From NCBI RefSeq assembly GCF_005047655.1, contig NZ_SUKF01000001.1, positions 422,745 through 486,744 of the forward strand: a stretch of DNA of 64,000 bases, given 5' to 3'. Shown here in pieces: positions 9,087-17,520 of this stretch. The notes below the pieces were generated by a model. It made no database searches, had not been told where the DNA came from, and saw nothing but the letters and a program-made list of their open reading frames with translations. A program made the position numbers and the translations under genes. The DNA comes from Sinimarinibacterium arenosum (lineage in GTDB: Bacteria > Pseudomonadota > Gammaproteobacteria > Nevskiales > Nevskiaceae). Position 1 is the stretch's first letter, and the number at the start of each line of letters is the position of its first letter.

Positions 9087-9845
9087 ATGAAAAAACTGCT
9101 GGGCTGTGTGCTGACGCCGATCTTTCTCGTCGTGTGGCTGCTGTTGCTGTACCTGTTCCACGGATTGCAGTTCGTCGCGCTCAAGCTCTTCGGTGGTCCG
9201 GCACAGCAACGCGTGGTCGCGGCCTTGTGCGGTCTGCTGGTGTTGTCGCTGTGGTTGCTCGGCACCCGAACGCGCGTGCATTTCTCCGAACGGCTGCCGA
9301 CCGATCGCCCGATCATCTTCGTCGCCAATCACCAGAACAAGCTGGATATCTCCGGCATCAACTGGTTTCTGCGCCGGCACACCCCGCGCTTCGTCTCCAA
9401 GATCGAACTGGCGCGCGGTATCCCCAGCATCTCCTACAACCTGCGCCACAGCGGCGCGGCGCTGATCGATCGCGACGACCCGCGGCAGGCGCTGAAGGAA
9501 ATCGGCCGCCTCGGCAAGCTGATCGAGCAGACACGCAGCTCAGCGGTGATCTTTCCTGAGGGAACACGCTCACTGACGGGTGAGCTGGCACCGTTCCAGA
9601 CCGCTGGCGTCAAGATCCTGCTGAAGAATGCACCGAGCGCGTGGGTGGTGCCGATCTACATCCACGACACCTGGACACTCAACCGCTACGGATCCTTTCC
9701 GATGTCGGTCGGCGAGACCTTGAGCTGGAGTGTGCTACCCGCGATCGATCCGGCCGGAAAGACGTCGGATCAGGTAGCTGCGCTGGCCGAGGCGAGCATT
9801 CGCGCCGAGCGTGAGAAATTCCTGCGTCAGGCACAGGCGGCATAG
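9087..9845 (+). CDS. 1-acyl-sn-glycerol-3-phosphate acyltransferase (PlsC-like)
   Basis: This 252-residue membrane enzyme transfers an acyl chain to a lysophospholipid acceptor such as lysophosphatidic acid. Two N-terminal hydrophobic segments (about 5-25 and 43-59) precede the acyltransferase motifs: N-H-x4-D (His82, Asp87) and F-P-E-G-T-R-S (156-162). The start at ATG 9087 gives a natural M-K-K-L-L membrane N-terminus. Which lysolipid it uses cannot be told. It sits 92 bp after the metallopeptidase gene. Confidence 0.88.
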   Translation: MKKLLGCVLTPIFLVVWLLLLYLFHGLQFVALKLFGGPAQQRVVAALCGLLVLSLWLLGTRTRVHFSERLPTDRPIIFVANHQNKLDISGINWFLRRHTPRFVSKIELARGIPSISYNLRHSGAALIDRDDPRQALKEIGRLGKLIEQTRSSAVIFPEGTRSLTGELAPFQTAGVKILLKNAPSAWVVPIYIHDTWTLNRYGSFPMSVGETLSWSVLPAIDPAGKTSDQVAALAEASIRAEREKFLRQAQAA

Positions 9846-9933
9846 CCGCCGGGCCACGCGCGTGCGCGTCGCGCTACGCTAGCAACAGGCAAACGCTGCG
9901 GACAGCGCAGGCACCGAACAGGAGAATGCCACC

Positions 9934-10413
9934 ATGACTTCATCCGAACATTCACCCGGTACGTCAGACCATACGAAGCTCATGCAGGCCGCGTACGCGC
10001 AGGCGCTGAAGTCGTACCGGGAAGGCGGGCTGCCGATCGGTGCGGTGATGGTCGCCGACGGTCAAATCATCGGTGAGGGGCATAACCGTCGGGTGCAGGA
10101 CGGCGACCCGACCGCGCACGGCGAGATGGACTGCTTTCGTAAGGTTGGACGCCGGCCGCACTACCGCGATGTCACGCTCTACACCACCTTGAGCCCGTGC
10201 ATGATGTGCGCCGGCACCGTGGTGCAGTTCGGCATCCCGCGCGTGGTGGTCGGCGAGGACCGTTCGTTTCCCGGCAACATCGAATTCCTGCGCGAGCACG
10301 GCGTCGACGTGGTGCTGCTCGAAGATGCGCAGTGTCAGCAGCTGATGAGCCGCTTCATCGCCGAACAGCCGGCACTGTGGAACGAGGACATCGCCGGGCG
10401 CGAGCGCGTCTAG
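9934..10413 (+). CDS. Cytosine deaminase, yeast Fcy1-type
   Basis: The 159-residue zinc enzyme has the deaminase motifs H-G-E (His62, Glu64) and P-C-x-x-C (Cys89, Cys92). Length and internal phrases resemble yeast cytosine deaminase Fcy1: E-G-G-x-P-I-G, R-x-Q-x-G, T-T-L-S-P-C-x-M-C, G-I-P-R-x-V-V-G-E and the C-terminal W-x-E-D-I-G-type tail. It therefore probably deaminates cytosine to uracil in pyrimidine salvage. A related base or nucleoside substrate is possible. AGGAG lies 9 nt before the ATG. Confidence 0.85.
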   Translation: MTSSEHSPGTSDHTKLMQAAYAQALKSYREGGLPIGAVMVADGQIIGEGHNRRVQDGDPTAHGEMDCFRKVGRRPHYRDVTLYTTLSPCMMCAGTVVQFGIPRVVVGEDRSFPGNIEFLREHGVDVVLLEDAQCQQLMSRFIAEQPALWNEDIAGRERV

Positions 10414-10437
10414 CGCGCGGCCCGGCTGTACTCAGGG

Positions 10438-11559
10438 TCAGGCCGCAGCGACATCGCGTGGCGGATCGAGCGTCAGCGCACGATCACCGCGCGGCCGACT
10501 CGGCAGCGAGTGACGCAGGATGCGCCAGATCACCTGACCGAACTGTTTCGGCAGCGAGCCGGTGTTGTAGCGCTGGCCGTAGCGTGCGCAGATCTCGCGG
10601 ATTTCCGGCGCCACCTCGGCATAGCGACGTGCCGGAATGTCCGGGAACATGTGGTGCTCGATCTGATGGCTCAGGTTGCCGGTCATGATGTGCAGCAGCG
10701 GTCCGCCACTGAGATTGGATGAGCCGCGCAGCTGGCGCAGATACCAGTGTCCGCGCGATTCATTGCGCAGCACGCTCTTGGGGAAGGTTTCGACGTCGGC
10801 GGTGAAATGGCCGCAGAAGATCACCGTGTAGGTCCACAGACTGCGCAGGATGTTGGCGACGACGTTGCCGGTCAGCACCGGCAGGAAGAACGGACCGGCC
10901 AGCAGCGGAAACACGACGTAGTCCTTGATGATCTGGCGCCGCATCTTGCGACCGACCGGGGCAAACTCCTTGCGCAGCTGCGCGCCGCTCATCTTGCCCT
11001 GCATCCAGCGGCCCAGGCGCAGATCCTGTATGGCCACGCCCCACTCGAACAGCAGCGCGAAGATCACTGCGAACAGCGGCTGCGCCAGATAGATCGGCTT
11101 CCACTTCTGCTCGGGGAAGATGCGCAGCACGCCGTACCCGATGTCGTCGTCCAGACCGCGGATGTTGGTGTAGGTGTGATGCTTGTAGTTGTGCGTCTTG
11201 CGCCAGTTGTCCGCGGTGCCGACGATGTCCCACTCGTAGGTCTTGCCGTTGAGCGTGGGATCGTTCATCCAGTCGTACTGACCGTGAATGACGTTGTGGC
11301 CCAGTTCCATGTTCTCGAGGATCTTGGACAGCCCCAGCAGCAGGGTGCCGAGGATCCACGCTGGCGGGAACAGTCCGAAGAACAGCAGACCGCGACCGGC
11401 GACTTCGGTGTAGCGCACCGCCTTGACGATGCGGCGGATGTAGCGCGCGTCCTCGGCACCGATCTTGGCAACAGTGCGGGCACGCAGCGCGTCGAGCTCG
11501 GCGCCGAAGCGATCCAGCTCTTCGGCGGACAGCGGACGATTGATTGAGGTATCGGTCAT
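10438..11559 (-). CDS. desB: Acyl desaturase (DesB-like)
   Basis: This 373-residue integral membrane diiron desaturase would put a double bond into acyl chains. The three histidine boxes are present: H-N-V-I-H (88-92), H-N-Y-K-H-H (123-128) and H-Q-I-E-H-H (298-303), with hydrophobic segments near 55-78 and 200-225. The gene follows the ferredoxin reductase by 11 bp on the same strand, and a FabR/DesT-like repressor is divergent upstream. That is the arrangement of the Pseudomonas desCB/desT locus, so it is probably an inducible Delta-9 acyl-CoA or acyl-lipid desaturase. The ATG at 11559 was preferred to a TTG overlapping the upstream stop. Confidence 0.88.
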   Translation of the reverse strand: MTDTSINRPLSAEELDRFGAELDALRARTVAKIGAEDARYIRRIVKAVRYTEVAGRGLLFFGLFPPAWILGTLLLGLSKILENMELGHNVIHGQYDWMNDPTLNGKTYEWDIVGTADNWRKTHNYKHHTYTNIRGLDDDIGYGVLRIFPEQKWKPIYLAQPLFAVIFALLFEWGVAIQDLRLGRWMQGKMSGAQLRKEFAPVGRKMRRQIIKDYVVFPLLAGPFFLPVLTGNVVANILRSLWTYTVIFCGHFTADVETFPKSVLRNESRGHWYLRQLRGSSNLSGGPLLHIMTGNLSHQIEHHMFPDIPARRYAEVAPEIREICARYGQRYNTGSLPKQFGQVIWRILRHSLPSRPRGDRALTLDPPRDVAAA

Positions 11560-11570
11560 GGTGTGCGGAA

Positions 11571-12644
11571 TCAAAGATCGAGAGTCAGGTCGCTGCAGGC
11601 GCGGCTGATGCAGATGCGCAGTGCGGCGGTCGGTTCGCTGTGGCGTTCACCGGTATTCAGATCCTGCGTGGTGCCGGCGAACTTGCCGCAGGCGCAGGTG
11701 TTGCAGATGCCCATGCGGCAGCCATGGGCCGGACGGATGCCCTGTGCTTCGAGCGCGCTCAGCAGCGGTTGTCCTGCGGGCAGCTCCAGCGTACGGCCCG
11801 TGGCGCGCAGTTCGACGCGCACGGTGCCATGGATGTCGTCGGTCACGGCCGGCAGCGTGAATGCCTCGGCATGGAACTGTTCAGCGCGCGAGCCGGCGAT
11901 CTGGCGGGCGTCGTCGACAAAGCTGGCTGGCCCGCAGGCGTAGACGCGGGACTGCTCCAGGCCGGGTACCTGCTGTTGCAGCCACTCGGTGGTCAGATGC
12001 GCGCCGTGTTCAGTGCATGCGACATCATCGAGCGATGCCGTTTCGCGCGTCAGCACCAGCTGCAGATGGAAGCGCGGCTCGCGTGCGGCCAGTGCGCGCA
12101 GTTCATCGGCAAAGCAGAGATCGGCTGCGGTGCGCGCCCAGTAGATCAGCGTCAGTTCGGTGGGCATCGACGCTGCGGCCCAGGCGCGGGTCAGGCTCAT
12201 CAGCGGCGTGATGCCGCTACCGGCGGCGAGCAGCAGCCAGCGGCCGTCAGCCGCTTGTGGCCAGGTCATCTCGCCGAATGCCGGGCTCAGCTCCAGCACG
12301 TCGCCAACCTGGGTGTGGTCGCACAGCTGCGTGCTCATCCGTCCGCCGTCGATGCGCTTCACCGTCAGCGCGATGCGCCGATCGGCGCGCGGAATCCCGG
12401 TGGGGCTGTAACTGCGGGTGACGCGGACACCATCGATCTCAGCCGTCACATTGATGTGCTGGCCCGGCTTGAAGCCGGTGAAATGGCGGTTGGGTTGCAA
12501 CACCAGGGTGACGCTGTCGCGCGCTTCCTGCCGGCGTTCGATCACGCGCGCCAGCGGCCGTTCCCACGACCAGGTCGGGTTGAACCGTGAGGCCCAGAAA
12601 TCGAACACATCCGGCGCAATCAACGGTTTCAGCAGGCGGCTCAT
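11571..12644 (-). CDS. desC: Ferredoxin reductase partner of desaturase (DesC-like)
   Basis: The 357-residue flavoprotein combines an FAD/NAD(P)H reductase module with a C-terminal plant-type 2Fe-2S ferredoxin. Visible motifs are R-S-Y-S (flavin binding), G-S-G-I-T-P-L (pyridine nucleotide binding) and the cluster ligands Cys309, Cys314, Cys317 and Cys345. It would pass electrons from NAD(P)H to the desaturase encoded next. I chose ATG 12644 because the family N-terminus (R-x-L-x-x-P-L-x-A-x-x-x-D-F) starts there and a good promoter lies about 50 bp upstream. An in-frame TTG exists at 12686. No clear ribosome binding site is seen. Confidence 0.87.
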   Translation of the reverse strand: MSRLLKPLIAPDVFDFWASRFNPTWSWERPLARVIERRQEARDSVTLVLQPNRHFTGFKPGQHINVTAEIDGVRVTRSYSPTGIPRADRRIALTVKRIDGGRMSTQLCDHTQVGDVLELSPAFGEMTWPQAADGRWLLLAAGSGITPLMSLTRAWAAASMPTELTLIYWARTAADLCFADELRALAAREPRFHLQLVLTRETASLDDVACTEHGAHLTTEWLQQQVPGLEQSRVYACGPASFVDDARQIAGSRAEQFHAEAFTLPAVTDDIHGTVRVELRATGRTLELPAGQPLLSALEAQGIRPAHGCRMGICNTCACGKFAGTTQDLNTGERHSEPTAALRICISRACSDLTLDL

Positions 12645-12693
12645 GGCGCCGGGGGTTGTCGTCACAGCAGTCTCTGACAGTCGCAATGAAGGC

Positions 12694-12733
12694 AGTATAC
12701 GCCCGTCTGCACAAATGTCTATACAACTGTATA
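12694..12733 (-). promoter_or_regulatory. Desaturase operon promoter with TetR-type operator
   Basis: On the minus strand a -35-like TAGACA (12716-12721) and a -10-like TATACT (12694-12699) are 16 bp apart. A perfect inverted repeat TATACA-AC-TGTATA (12720-12733) overlaps the -35 end. It also lies upstream of the divergent regulator gene, whose possible -10 is TATGAT at 12747-12752. The core TACA-N2-TGTA resembles operators of the FabR/DesT branch. Binding by the adjacent repressor is inference. Confidence 0.65.
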
Positions 12734-12794
12734 TTAATTGTGACGGTATGATTGCAACCGATCTTCCCAGCCCGGATGCTTCTTTACTTCTGCC

Positions 12795-13457
12795 GTGAGT
12801 CCTACCCGCACGCGTTCAGCATCCGACACCCGCACCCTGGCTGGGCGCAAGGCGGTGATCACACGCGATGACATCGTCGCTGCCGCACTCAAGCTGGTGG
12901 GCCCGAATCGCAGTGTCTCGACCCTGAGCCTGCGCGAAGTCGCACGCGAAGCCGGCATCGCACCCAACAGCTTCTACCGGCATTTTCATGACATCGACGA
13001 ACTGGCGATCGCGCTGATCGATCTGGCCGGCCGCTCGCTGCGCGAGATCATCGGCGCCGCACGCCAGCGTGCGACCACCGAGCGCAGCGTTGTGCGCAGC
13101 TCGGTCGAAACCTTCATGGAGCAGCTCGGCGCCGACCAGAACCTGCTGCACATCCTGCTGCGTGAGGGTACGGTTGGCTCGGATGCGTTCAAGCAGGCGG
13201 TTGAGCGCGAGCTGCAGTTCTTCGAAGACGAACTACGGGTGGATCTGATCCGGCTGGCAAAGGTGAATCAGACCGGCCTGTACGAACCGGCACTGACCGC
13301 CAAGGCAATCACGCGGCTGGTCTTCGCCATCGGCGCAACTGCGATGGACCTGCCGCGCGAGCAGCACGGCGAGATCAGCCGTCAGCTCGTGCGGATGGTG
13401 CGCATGATCATCGTCGGCACCCAGACCATGGCCAAGGGCGGGGTGCTGGAATCCTGA
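12795..13457 (+). CDS. fabR: TetR-family repressor, FabR/DesT-like
   Basis: The 220-residue regulator has the FabR-type DNA-binding domain, including S-L-R-E-V-A-R-E-A-G-I-A-P followed by S-F-Y-R-H-F near residues 45-64, nearly as in E. coli FabR. The rest matches FabR in length and in segments such as the S-V-x-T-F-M-E and L-L-R-E stretches. FabR and DesT sense acyl-CoA or acyl-ACP unsaturation and repress unsaturated fatty acid synthesis or desaturase genes. The divergent desaturase operon and palindrome support that role. The start is GTG 12795, with no strong ribosome binding site. Confidence 0.87.
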   Translation: MSPTRTRSASDTRTLAGRKAVITRDDIVAAALKLVGPNRSVSTLSLREVAREAGIAPNSFYRHFHDIDELAIALIDLAGRSLREIIGAARQRATTERSVVRSSVETFMEQLGADQNLLHILLREGTVGSDAFKQAVERELQFFEDELRVDLIRLAKVNQTGLYEPALTAKAITRLVFAIGATAMDLPREQHGEISRQLVRMVRMIIVGTQTMAKGGVLES

Positions 13458-13474
13458 GGCGTCGCCGCCTCAGG
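13453..13474. terminator. Hairpin spanning convergent stops
   Basis: An 8-bp perfect stem (CCTGAGGC / GCCTCAGG, 6-nt loop) spans the 12-bp gap between the regulator and the convergent OmpA-family gene, overlapping both gene ends. It is a likely bidirectional terminator without a T-run. Confidence 0.45.
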
Positions 13475-14327
13475 GCTGCTTGACCAGCTCCACGCGCCGG
13501 TTCTTGGCGCGGCCCTCTTCGGTGCGGTTGTCCGCCACCGGTCGTTCCTGGCCATAGCCGGCTGCGCTGAGGCGGCTGGCATCGATCCCCGCAGCGACGA
13601 TCGCGTTCATCACGCTGGTGGCACGCGCCTGCGACAGGGTCTGATTGGCCGCCGCATTGCCGACGTTGTCGGTATGCCCTTCGACGCTGAGCTTGATGGC
13701 CGGGCTGGAACGCAGCATCGTCGCGATCTCCTTCACAGTCGCCAGGCCATCCGCTTTCAGATCGGATTTGCCGGTATCGAAGTTGATGTACAGCGTGATG
13801 AATCCGTTCTTGTTCAGTTCGTCCAGCAGCTCGTTGGCCGTCACCACCTGGGCCATGGCGGCAACCTCGGTGACGATCAGCTGGTAGCTCTGGGTCGGCG
13901 AGCTGTAGATTTCCGGCAGGACCTTGATCCAGAAATCCTTGCCGTTGGTCGTCACCTTCAGCGTGGTTTCGCCGCCATCGGTGTCGGTGGGTCTGCGTTC
14001 GAACAGAACTTCCCCGCCCAGTGACTTGACCGCATTCTGATAATTGCGGATCAGCTGCAGCGGACTGGGTTGCTTTTCGACGCTTTCATAGAAATACCGC
14101 AGAGATGTGGTGTCCCCCTCGATCGTTTCGACCATTGTGGGCTGACCCGCGGCGCCGACGGAAAAATCGACGGCGTTGTAGTTCTTGCTGTACTCGGTGA
14201 TGTAAGCGTCGGGATAGCGCGTCAGCAGCGGATGATCCTTGGCCTTGGCGATGTCCTCGCCGGCTGTCGCAACGGTGACCGACGCTGCCCATGTCAGCAG
14301 GGTGATGAACAGAAGATTCCGAAGCAT
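13470..14327 (-). CDS. OmpA-family peptidoglycan-binding protein
   Basis: The 285-residue exported protein has a signal peptide (about 1-23) and an N-terminal region of unknown fold (about 24-165). The C-terminal OmpA-like domain (about 170-285) shows the peptidoglycan-binding pattern: I-N-F-D-T-G-K-S-D-L, V-E-G-H-T-D-N-V-G, L-S-x-x-R-A, G-Y-G-Q and N-R-R-V-E-L. It would sit in the periplasm or outer membrane bound to the wall. The start at ATG 14327 has AGGAGA 5 nt upstream and yields the signal peptide. Confidence 0.85.
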   Translation of the reverse strand: MLRNLLFITLLTWAASVTVATAGEDIAKAKDHPLLTRYPDAYITEYSKNYNAVDFSVGAAGQPTMVETIEGDTTSLRYFYESVEKQPSPLQLIRNYQNAVKSLGGEVLFERRPTDTDGGETTLKVTTNGKDFWIKVLPEIYSSPTQSYQLIVTEVAAMAQVVTANELLDELNKNGFITLYINFDTGKSDLKADGLATVKEIATMLRSSPAIKLSVEGHTDNVGNAAANQTLSQARATSVMNAIVAAGIDASRLSAAGYGQERPVADNRTEEGRAKNRRVELVKQP

Positions 14328-14530
14328 GTCTTTCTCCTGGATGCGCCAATCGAATGTCAGAAACTGCGCCGGATGCAAAGTATCCGCTGATGGAAGAACT
14401 GTCGTGTGACAGAGTTCAAGGTTCGGCGGGCCTCTCCGGATCGGGTGCAACGCTGTGCTGACTGCGTCGTGTTGCATCGACGGACCGGCTTCGGCTGACT
14501 ACGATGGCGCACCCAACCGGAGGAATATCC

Positions 14531-14944
14531 ATGGACGTGCGGCAAGTCGGAGCCAAGCTGCTGCAGGACTACTTGGATGGCCAAGGCAATCTCGATGTGA
14601 TCGGCAAGGCGCTGATGCAGCTGATCGGCGAAAAGGGCGGCCAACTCGATATCGCATCGTTGGTTGCGCAGCTGTCGAGCAACGGTAATGTGCAGAACCT
14701 GGTCAAATCGTGGCTGGGCGACGGCGCCAATGCCGCGCTTGATCCGGCGCAGATCCTGTCGATCTTCGGCAACGGCAAGGTCGGCGCGTTCGCTGAACAG
14801 ATCGGCATCGGCCCGGATCAAGCCGCCGCCGGATCGGCAGCAACATTGCCGCAGCTGATCAATCAGTTCAGCAGCGGTGGCAGCCTGCTGGAATCGGCCG
14901 GCGGCGTCGCCGGCATGCTCGGCATGGCCAAGAAATTTTTCTGA
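14531..14944 (+). CDS. YidB-like DUF937 protein
   Basis: The 137-residue protein fits the YidB/DUF937 family: a Gly/Ala-rich helical protein with repeated short helices and the conserved Q-L-S-S-N-G-x-x-x-x-V-x-S-W-L-G-x-G-x-N segment. The role is unknown. GGAGGA lies 6 nt before the ATG at 14531, so I preferred it to an in-frame upstream ATG. It is 6 bp from the thioredoxin-like gene and probably co-transcribed with it. Confidence 0.78.
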   Translation: MDVRQVGAKLLQDYLDGQGNLDVIGKALMQLIGEKGGQLDIASLVAQLSSNGNVQNLVKSWLGDGANAALDPAQILSIFGNGKVGAFAEQIGIGPDQAAAGSAATLPQLINQFSSGGSLLESAGGVAGMLGMAKKFF

Positions 14945-14950
14945 AACCTG

Positions 14951-15868
14951 ATGACCCCAACAATGATTCGATTGTGCGCACGCGGATTCGCCGCACTGAT
15001 GCTGGCCCTGGGCGCATCGCAGCTGGCGATGGCCGAGCCGACCCGGGCGCCAGCATGGACGCTGAAGACGCCCACGGGCGAGACGGTGTCGTATCCCGCT
15101 GACGCACACGGCCAACCGACCGTGCTGCTGTTCTGGCCGTCGTGGTGTCCGTTCAGCCGCGCGCTGCAGCCCTATGTACAGGACATCTGGCAGGACTACC
15201 GCGACGCGGGTGTGAACGTCTGGACTATCAACATCAAGGAGCGTGACGGCGACCCGGTGCAGGCGATGAAGGATCGCGGGCTCAGTTTTCCACTGTTGCT
15301 CAATGGCGATCCGCTGATCCGCAGTTACGAGATCACGCGCACGCCGTGGTTCGTCGTCATCGACGGCCAGCAGAACATCGTCTATACGCGACCGCCCAAT
15401 CCGCCGACGCCGATCGACGTTGCCAAGGCTGCGCGCCAGGCCCTGAACAAGCTGCTGGGTGACAAGGCGGTGCCGCTGCCGACCAGCTACCCCAAGCCTT
15501 ACGATCTGCACCTGCGCAAGCCGCGGCCGCCGCGCACCGCGGCCGATGCGGCGCCAGCGGCCGAGTGGCAAGCCTGGGCCGGGCACTATCTCGAACAGGT
15601 GCAGCCGGACGAACGGGTTGAAGGGCAGGTGCCGCGTGGGGCCATCGACACGGGCAAGGCCGCATTGCGCACAGCGCGCGAGGTGTGGACCGAAACCTAC
15701 GGCAAGGATGAGACCTTTGAGCAGGCGCCATTTCTCGCGTTCCGTCGCGACAATCTGTGGGTTGTCTCCGGAACGGCGGTGTCCGGCAAACTCGGGCAGG
15801 GCTATGTCCTCGTGATCACCGCGGATACCGGAACCGTTGTGCGCCTCAGTGACGGCGCCAACGACTGA
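14951..15868 (+). CDS. Exported thioredoxin-fold protein with C-terminal NTF2-like domain
   Basis: The 305-residue protein has a signal peptide (about 1-28) and a TlpA/thioredoxin-like domain (about 32-160). Its active site reads W-C-P-F-S (Cys66, Ser69), so the resolving cysteine is replaced by serine and simple disulfide exchange is unlikely. A proline/alanine-rich linker leads to residues about 233-302, which resemble the NTF2-fold immunity-protein type domain (A-x-x-x-A-x-x-V-W-x-x-x-Y-G, W-V-V-x-G-T, G-Y-V-x-V-I, T-G-x-V-x-R-L-x-x-G). I know no standard function for this combination. Another ATG lies 12 nt downstream. Confidence 0.75.
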   Translation: MTPTMIRLCARGFAALMLALGASQLAMAEPTRAPAWTLKTPTGETVSYPADAHGQPTVLLFWPSWCPFSRALQPYVQDIWQDYRDAGVNVWTINIKERDGDPVQAMKDRGLSFPLLLNGDPLIRSYEITRTPWFVVIDGQQNIVYTRPPNPPTPIDVAKAARQALNKLLGDKAVPLPTSYPKPYDLHLRKPRPPRTAADAAPAAEWQAWAGHYLEQVQPDERVEGQVPRGAIDTGKAALRTAREVWTETYGKDETFEQAPFLAFRRDNLWVVSGTAVSGKLGQGYVLVITADTGTVVRLSDGAND

Positions 15869-16049
15869 CCCGCGCGTCGAGTCCAGGACGGGTGGGCGTG
15901 GCGTTGGCGCATCGTCGCCAGTGGCTGCAATCGAGTCAGTCTCTCGGCAACGGGGCTGCCTTCTGGCTTCGTCATGCGGCTGGACTTGCGCGCATCCCGC
16001 GGGCAGTCTCTGCTGAAAGCACTTTGCGGCGCAGGCGCGCACAAGCCCT

Positions 16050-17321
16050 ATGAGTCCCATCGCGTTGGAAGACACAGTCCATCAGGCCCTGGCAGCCGTC
16101 CAGGGCGCATTCAACGCGCCTGAGACCTATATGCAGCTCGGCGCTGCTGTGGCGGCCGTGCTGTTGGCCTGGATGCTGTCCTCGCGCATCGCCGCACTCG
16201 GCTCGGACGCGAGCTGGCTGCGACGGCTCGTTGCGCGCAGCCACAAGTTGTTGATGCCGGCGATGACAGCACTACTGCTGATGGTTGCTGCGGCTGCGTG
16301 CAAGACCTTGATGGGTGAGCAGTGGTTGCTGCGTGGCGCCGTAGTGCTGGCCATGCTGTGGCTGTTCGAGCTTGGCATTCGCGTGCTGCAGGTTGGCCGC
16401 TTCGCCGCGTGGGCGCTGCATGTCGTCGGGCTGCCGATCCTGATCCTGCATCTGATGGGCTGGCTCAGCCCAATCACTGCCGTGCTCGAATCGATGGCGG
16501 TGGAGGTCGGCAGTCTGCGCTTCACCGCGGGGGGCGTGCTGCGCGTGCTGGTGTTCGGCTCGCTGCTGTTCTGGATCGGCTGGGTGTCCAACCGCGCCGG
16601 CCTGCAGGCGATCCGTCGCCAGGAGCGGCTGGACCTGCGTACGCGCGAAGTCGTCGCCAAGCTGTTCCAGATCGGCGTTTCGGTGCTGGTGTGCCTGCTG
16701 CTGTTGCAGGTTATGGGCATCAACCTGACTGCGCTGGCCGTGTTCGGCGGCGCGCTCGGTGTCGGCCTCGGTTTCGGGCTGCAGTCGATCGCGTCCAACT
16801 TCATCAGCGGCATCATCATCCTGTTCGACCGCTCGTTGTCGGTCGGCGACTACGTCGAGATCGAAGACGGTCAGGCGGGTTACGTGCGCGAGCTGACGCT
16901 GCGCTACACCACGCTGGAAACCTTCGACGGCAAGAACGTGCTGGTGCCCAACGAAACCTTCATCACCAAGGCCTTCACCAACTGGACGCACAAGGATCAT
17001 CAGCAGCGTTACCGCGTGGACTTCTCGGTTGCGTACTCCACGGATATCCGCAAGCTGTGCGAACTGATTCGCGAAACCGTCAAACAGCACCCGCAGGTCA
17101 TCAGCGGCGATCACCTGCCGATCGAGATGCGCCCCGACTGCGAGATCGACAGCTTCGGCGACTCCGGCGTCAACATGTTCGTCGAGTTCTGGATGGAAGG
17201 AGTCGACGATGGCCGCAACCGCGTCGGCGGCGATCTGCTGCTGATGATCTTCGAAGCCCTCAGAGAGAACGGCATCGAGATTCCATTCCCGCAACGCGAG
17301 GTGCGGGTGCTTCGCAGCTAA
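16050..17321 (+). CDS. MscS-family mechanosensitive channel
   Basis: The 423-residue protein is a small-conductance mechanosensitive channel of the MscS family, which opens on osmotic downshock. Several membrane helices occupy residues about 30-215. The Gly/Ala-rich pore helix (G-V-G-L-G-F-G-L-Q-S-I-A-S-N-F near 240) is followed by the beta domain (D-R-S-L-S-V-G-D-Y-V-E-I, P-N-E-x-F-I) and the C-terminal domain. It is longer than E. coli MscS (286) because of extra N-terminal helices. No clear ribosome binding site precedes ATG 16050. Confidence 0.88.
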   Translation: MSPIALEDTVHQALAAVQGAFNAPETYMQLGAAVAAVLLAWMLSSRIAALGSDASWLRRLVARSHKLLMPAMTALLLMVAAAACKTLMGEQWLLRGAVVLAMLWLFELGIRVLQVGRFAAWALHVVGLPILILHLMGWLSPITAVLESMAVEVGSLRFTAGGVLRVLVFGSLLFWIGWVSNRAGLQAIRRQERLDLRTREVVAKLFQIGVSVLVCLLLLQVMGINLTALAVFGGALGVGLGFGLQSIASNFISGIIILFDRSLSVGDYVEIEDGQAGYVRELTLRYTTLETFDGKNVLVPNETFITKAFTNWTHKDHQQRYRVDFSVAYSTDIRKLCELIRETVKQHPQVISGDHLPIEMRPDCEIDSFGDSGVNMFVEFWMEGVDDGRNRVGGDLLLMIFEALRENGIEIPFPQREVRVLRS

Positions 17322-17520
17322 ACGGATAGGCCTGGCGCACGCTGCGCCATATGCCCCTCGTTCTGACAAGCGCTTGCGTAGGAAAATGGTGCAGGCTCTT
17401 GTAGCCCGCGCAGCGCTGCCTACCTCTTTGGACTCAGCTCGAGTACGATCCGGCGCAAGGACAACCGAATCAGATCGCAGTCTCGGCAACGGGACACATA
17501 ACGCGACTCGGGAGGGATGT

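Noticed and set aside
14357-16075. 572-codon minus-strand frame over the YidB-like and thioredoxin-like genes
   Set aside because: The plus-strand genes have signal peptide, motifs and ribosome binding sites; the antisense frame has a Gln/Arg-rich shadow composition.
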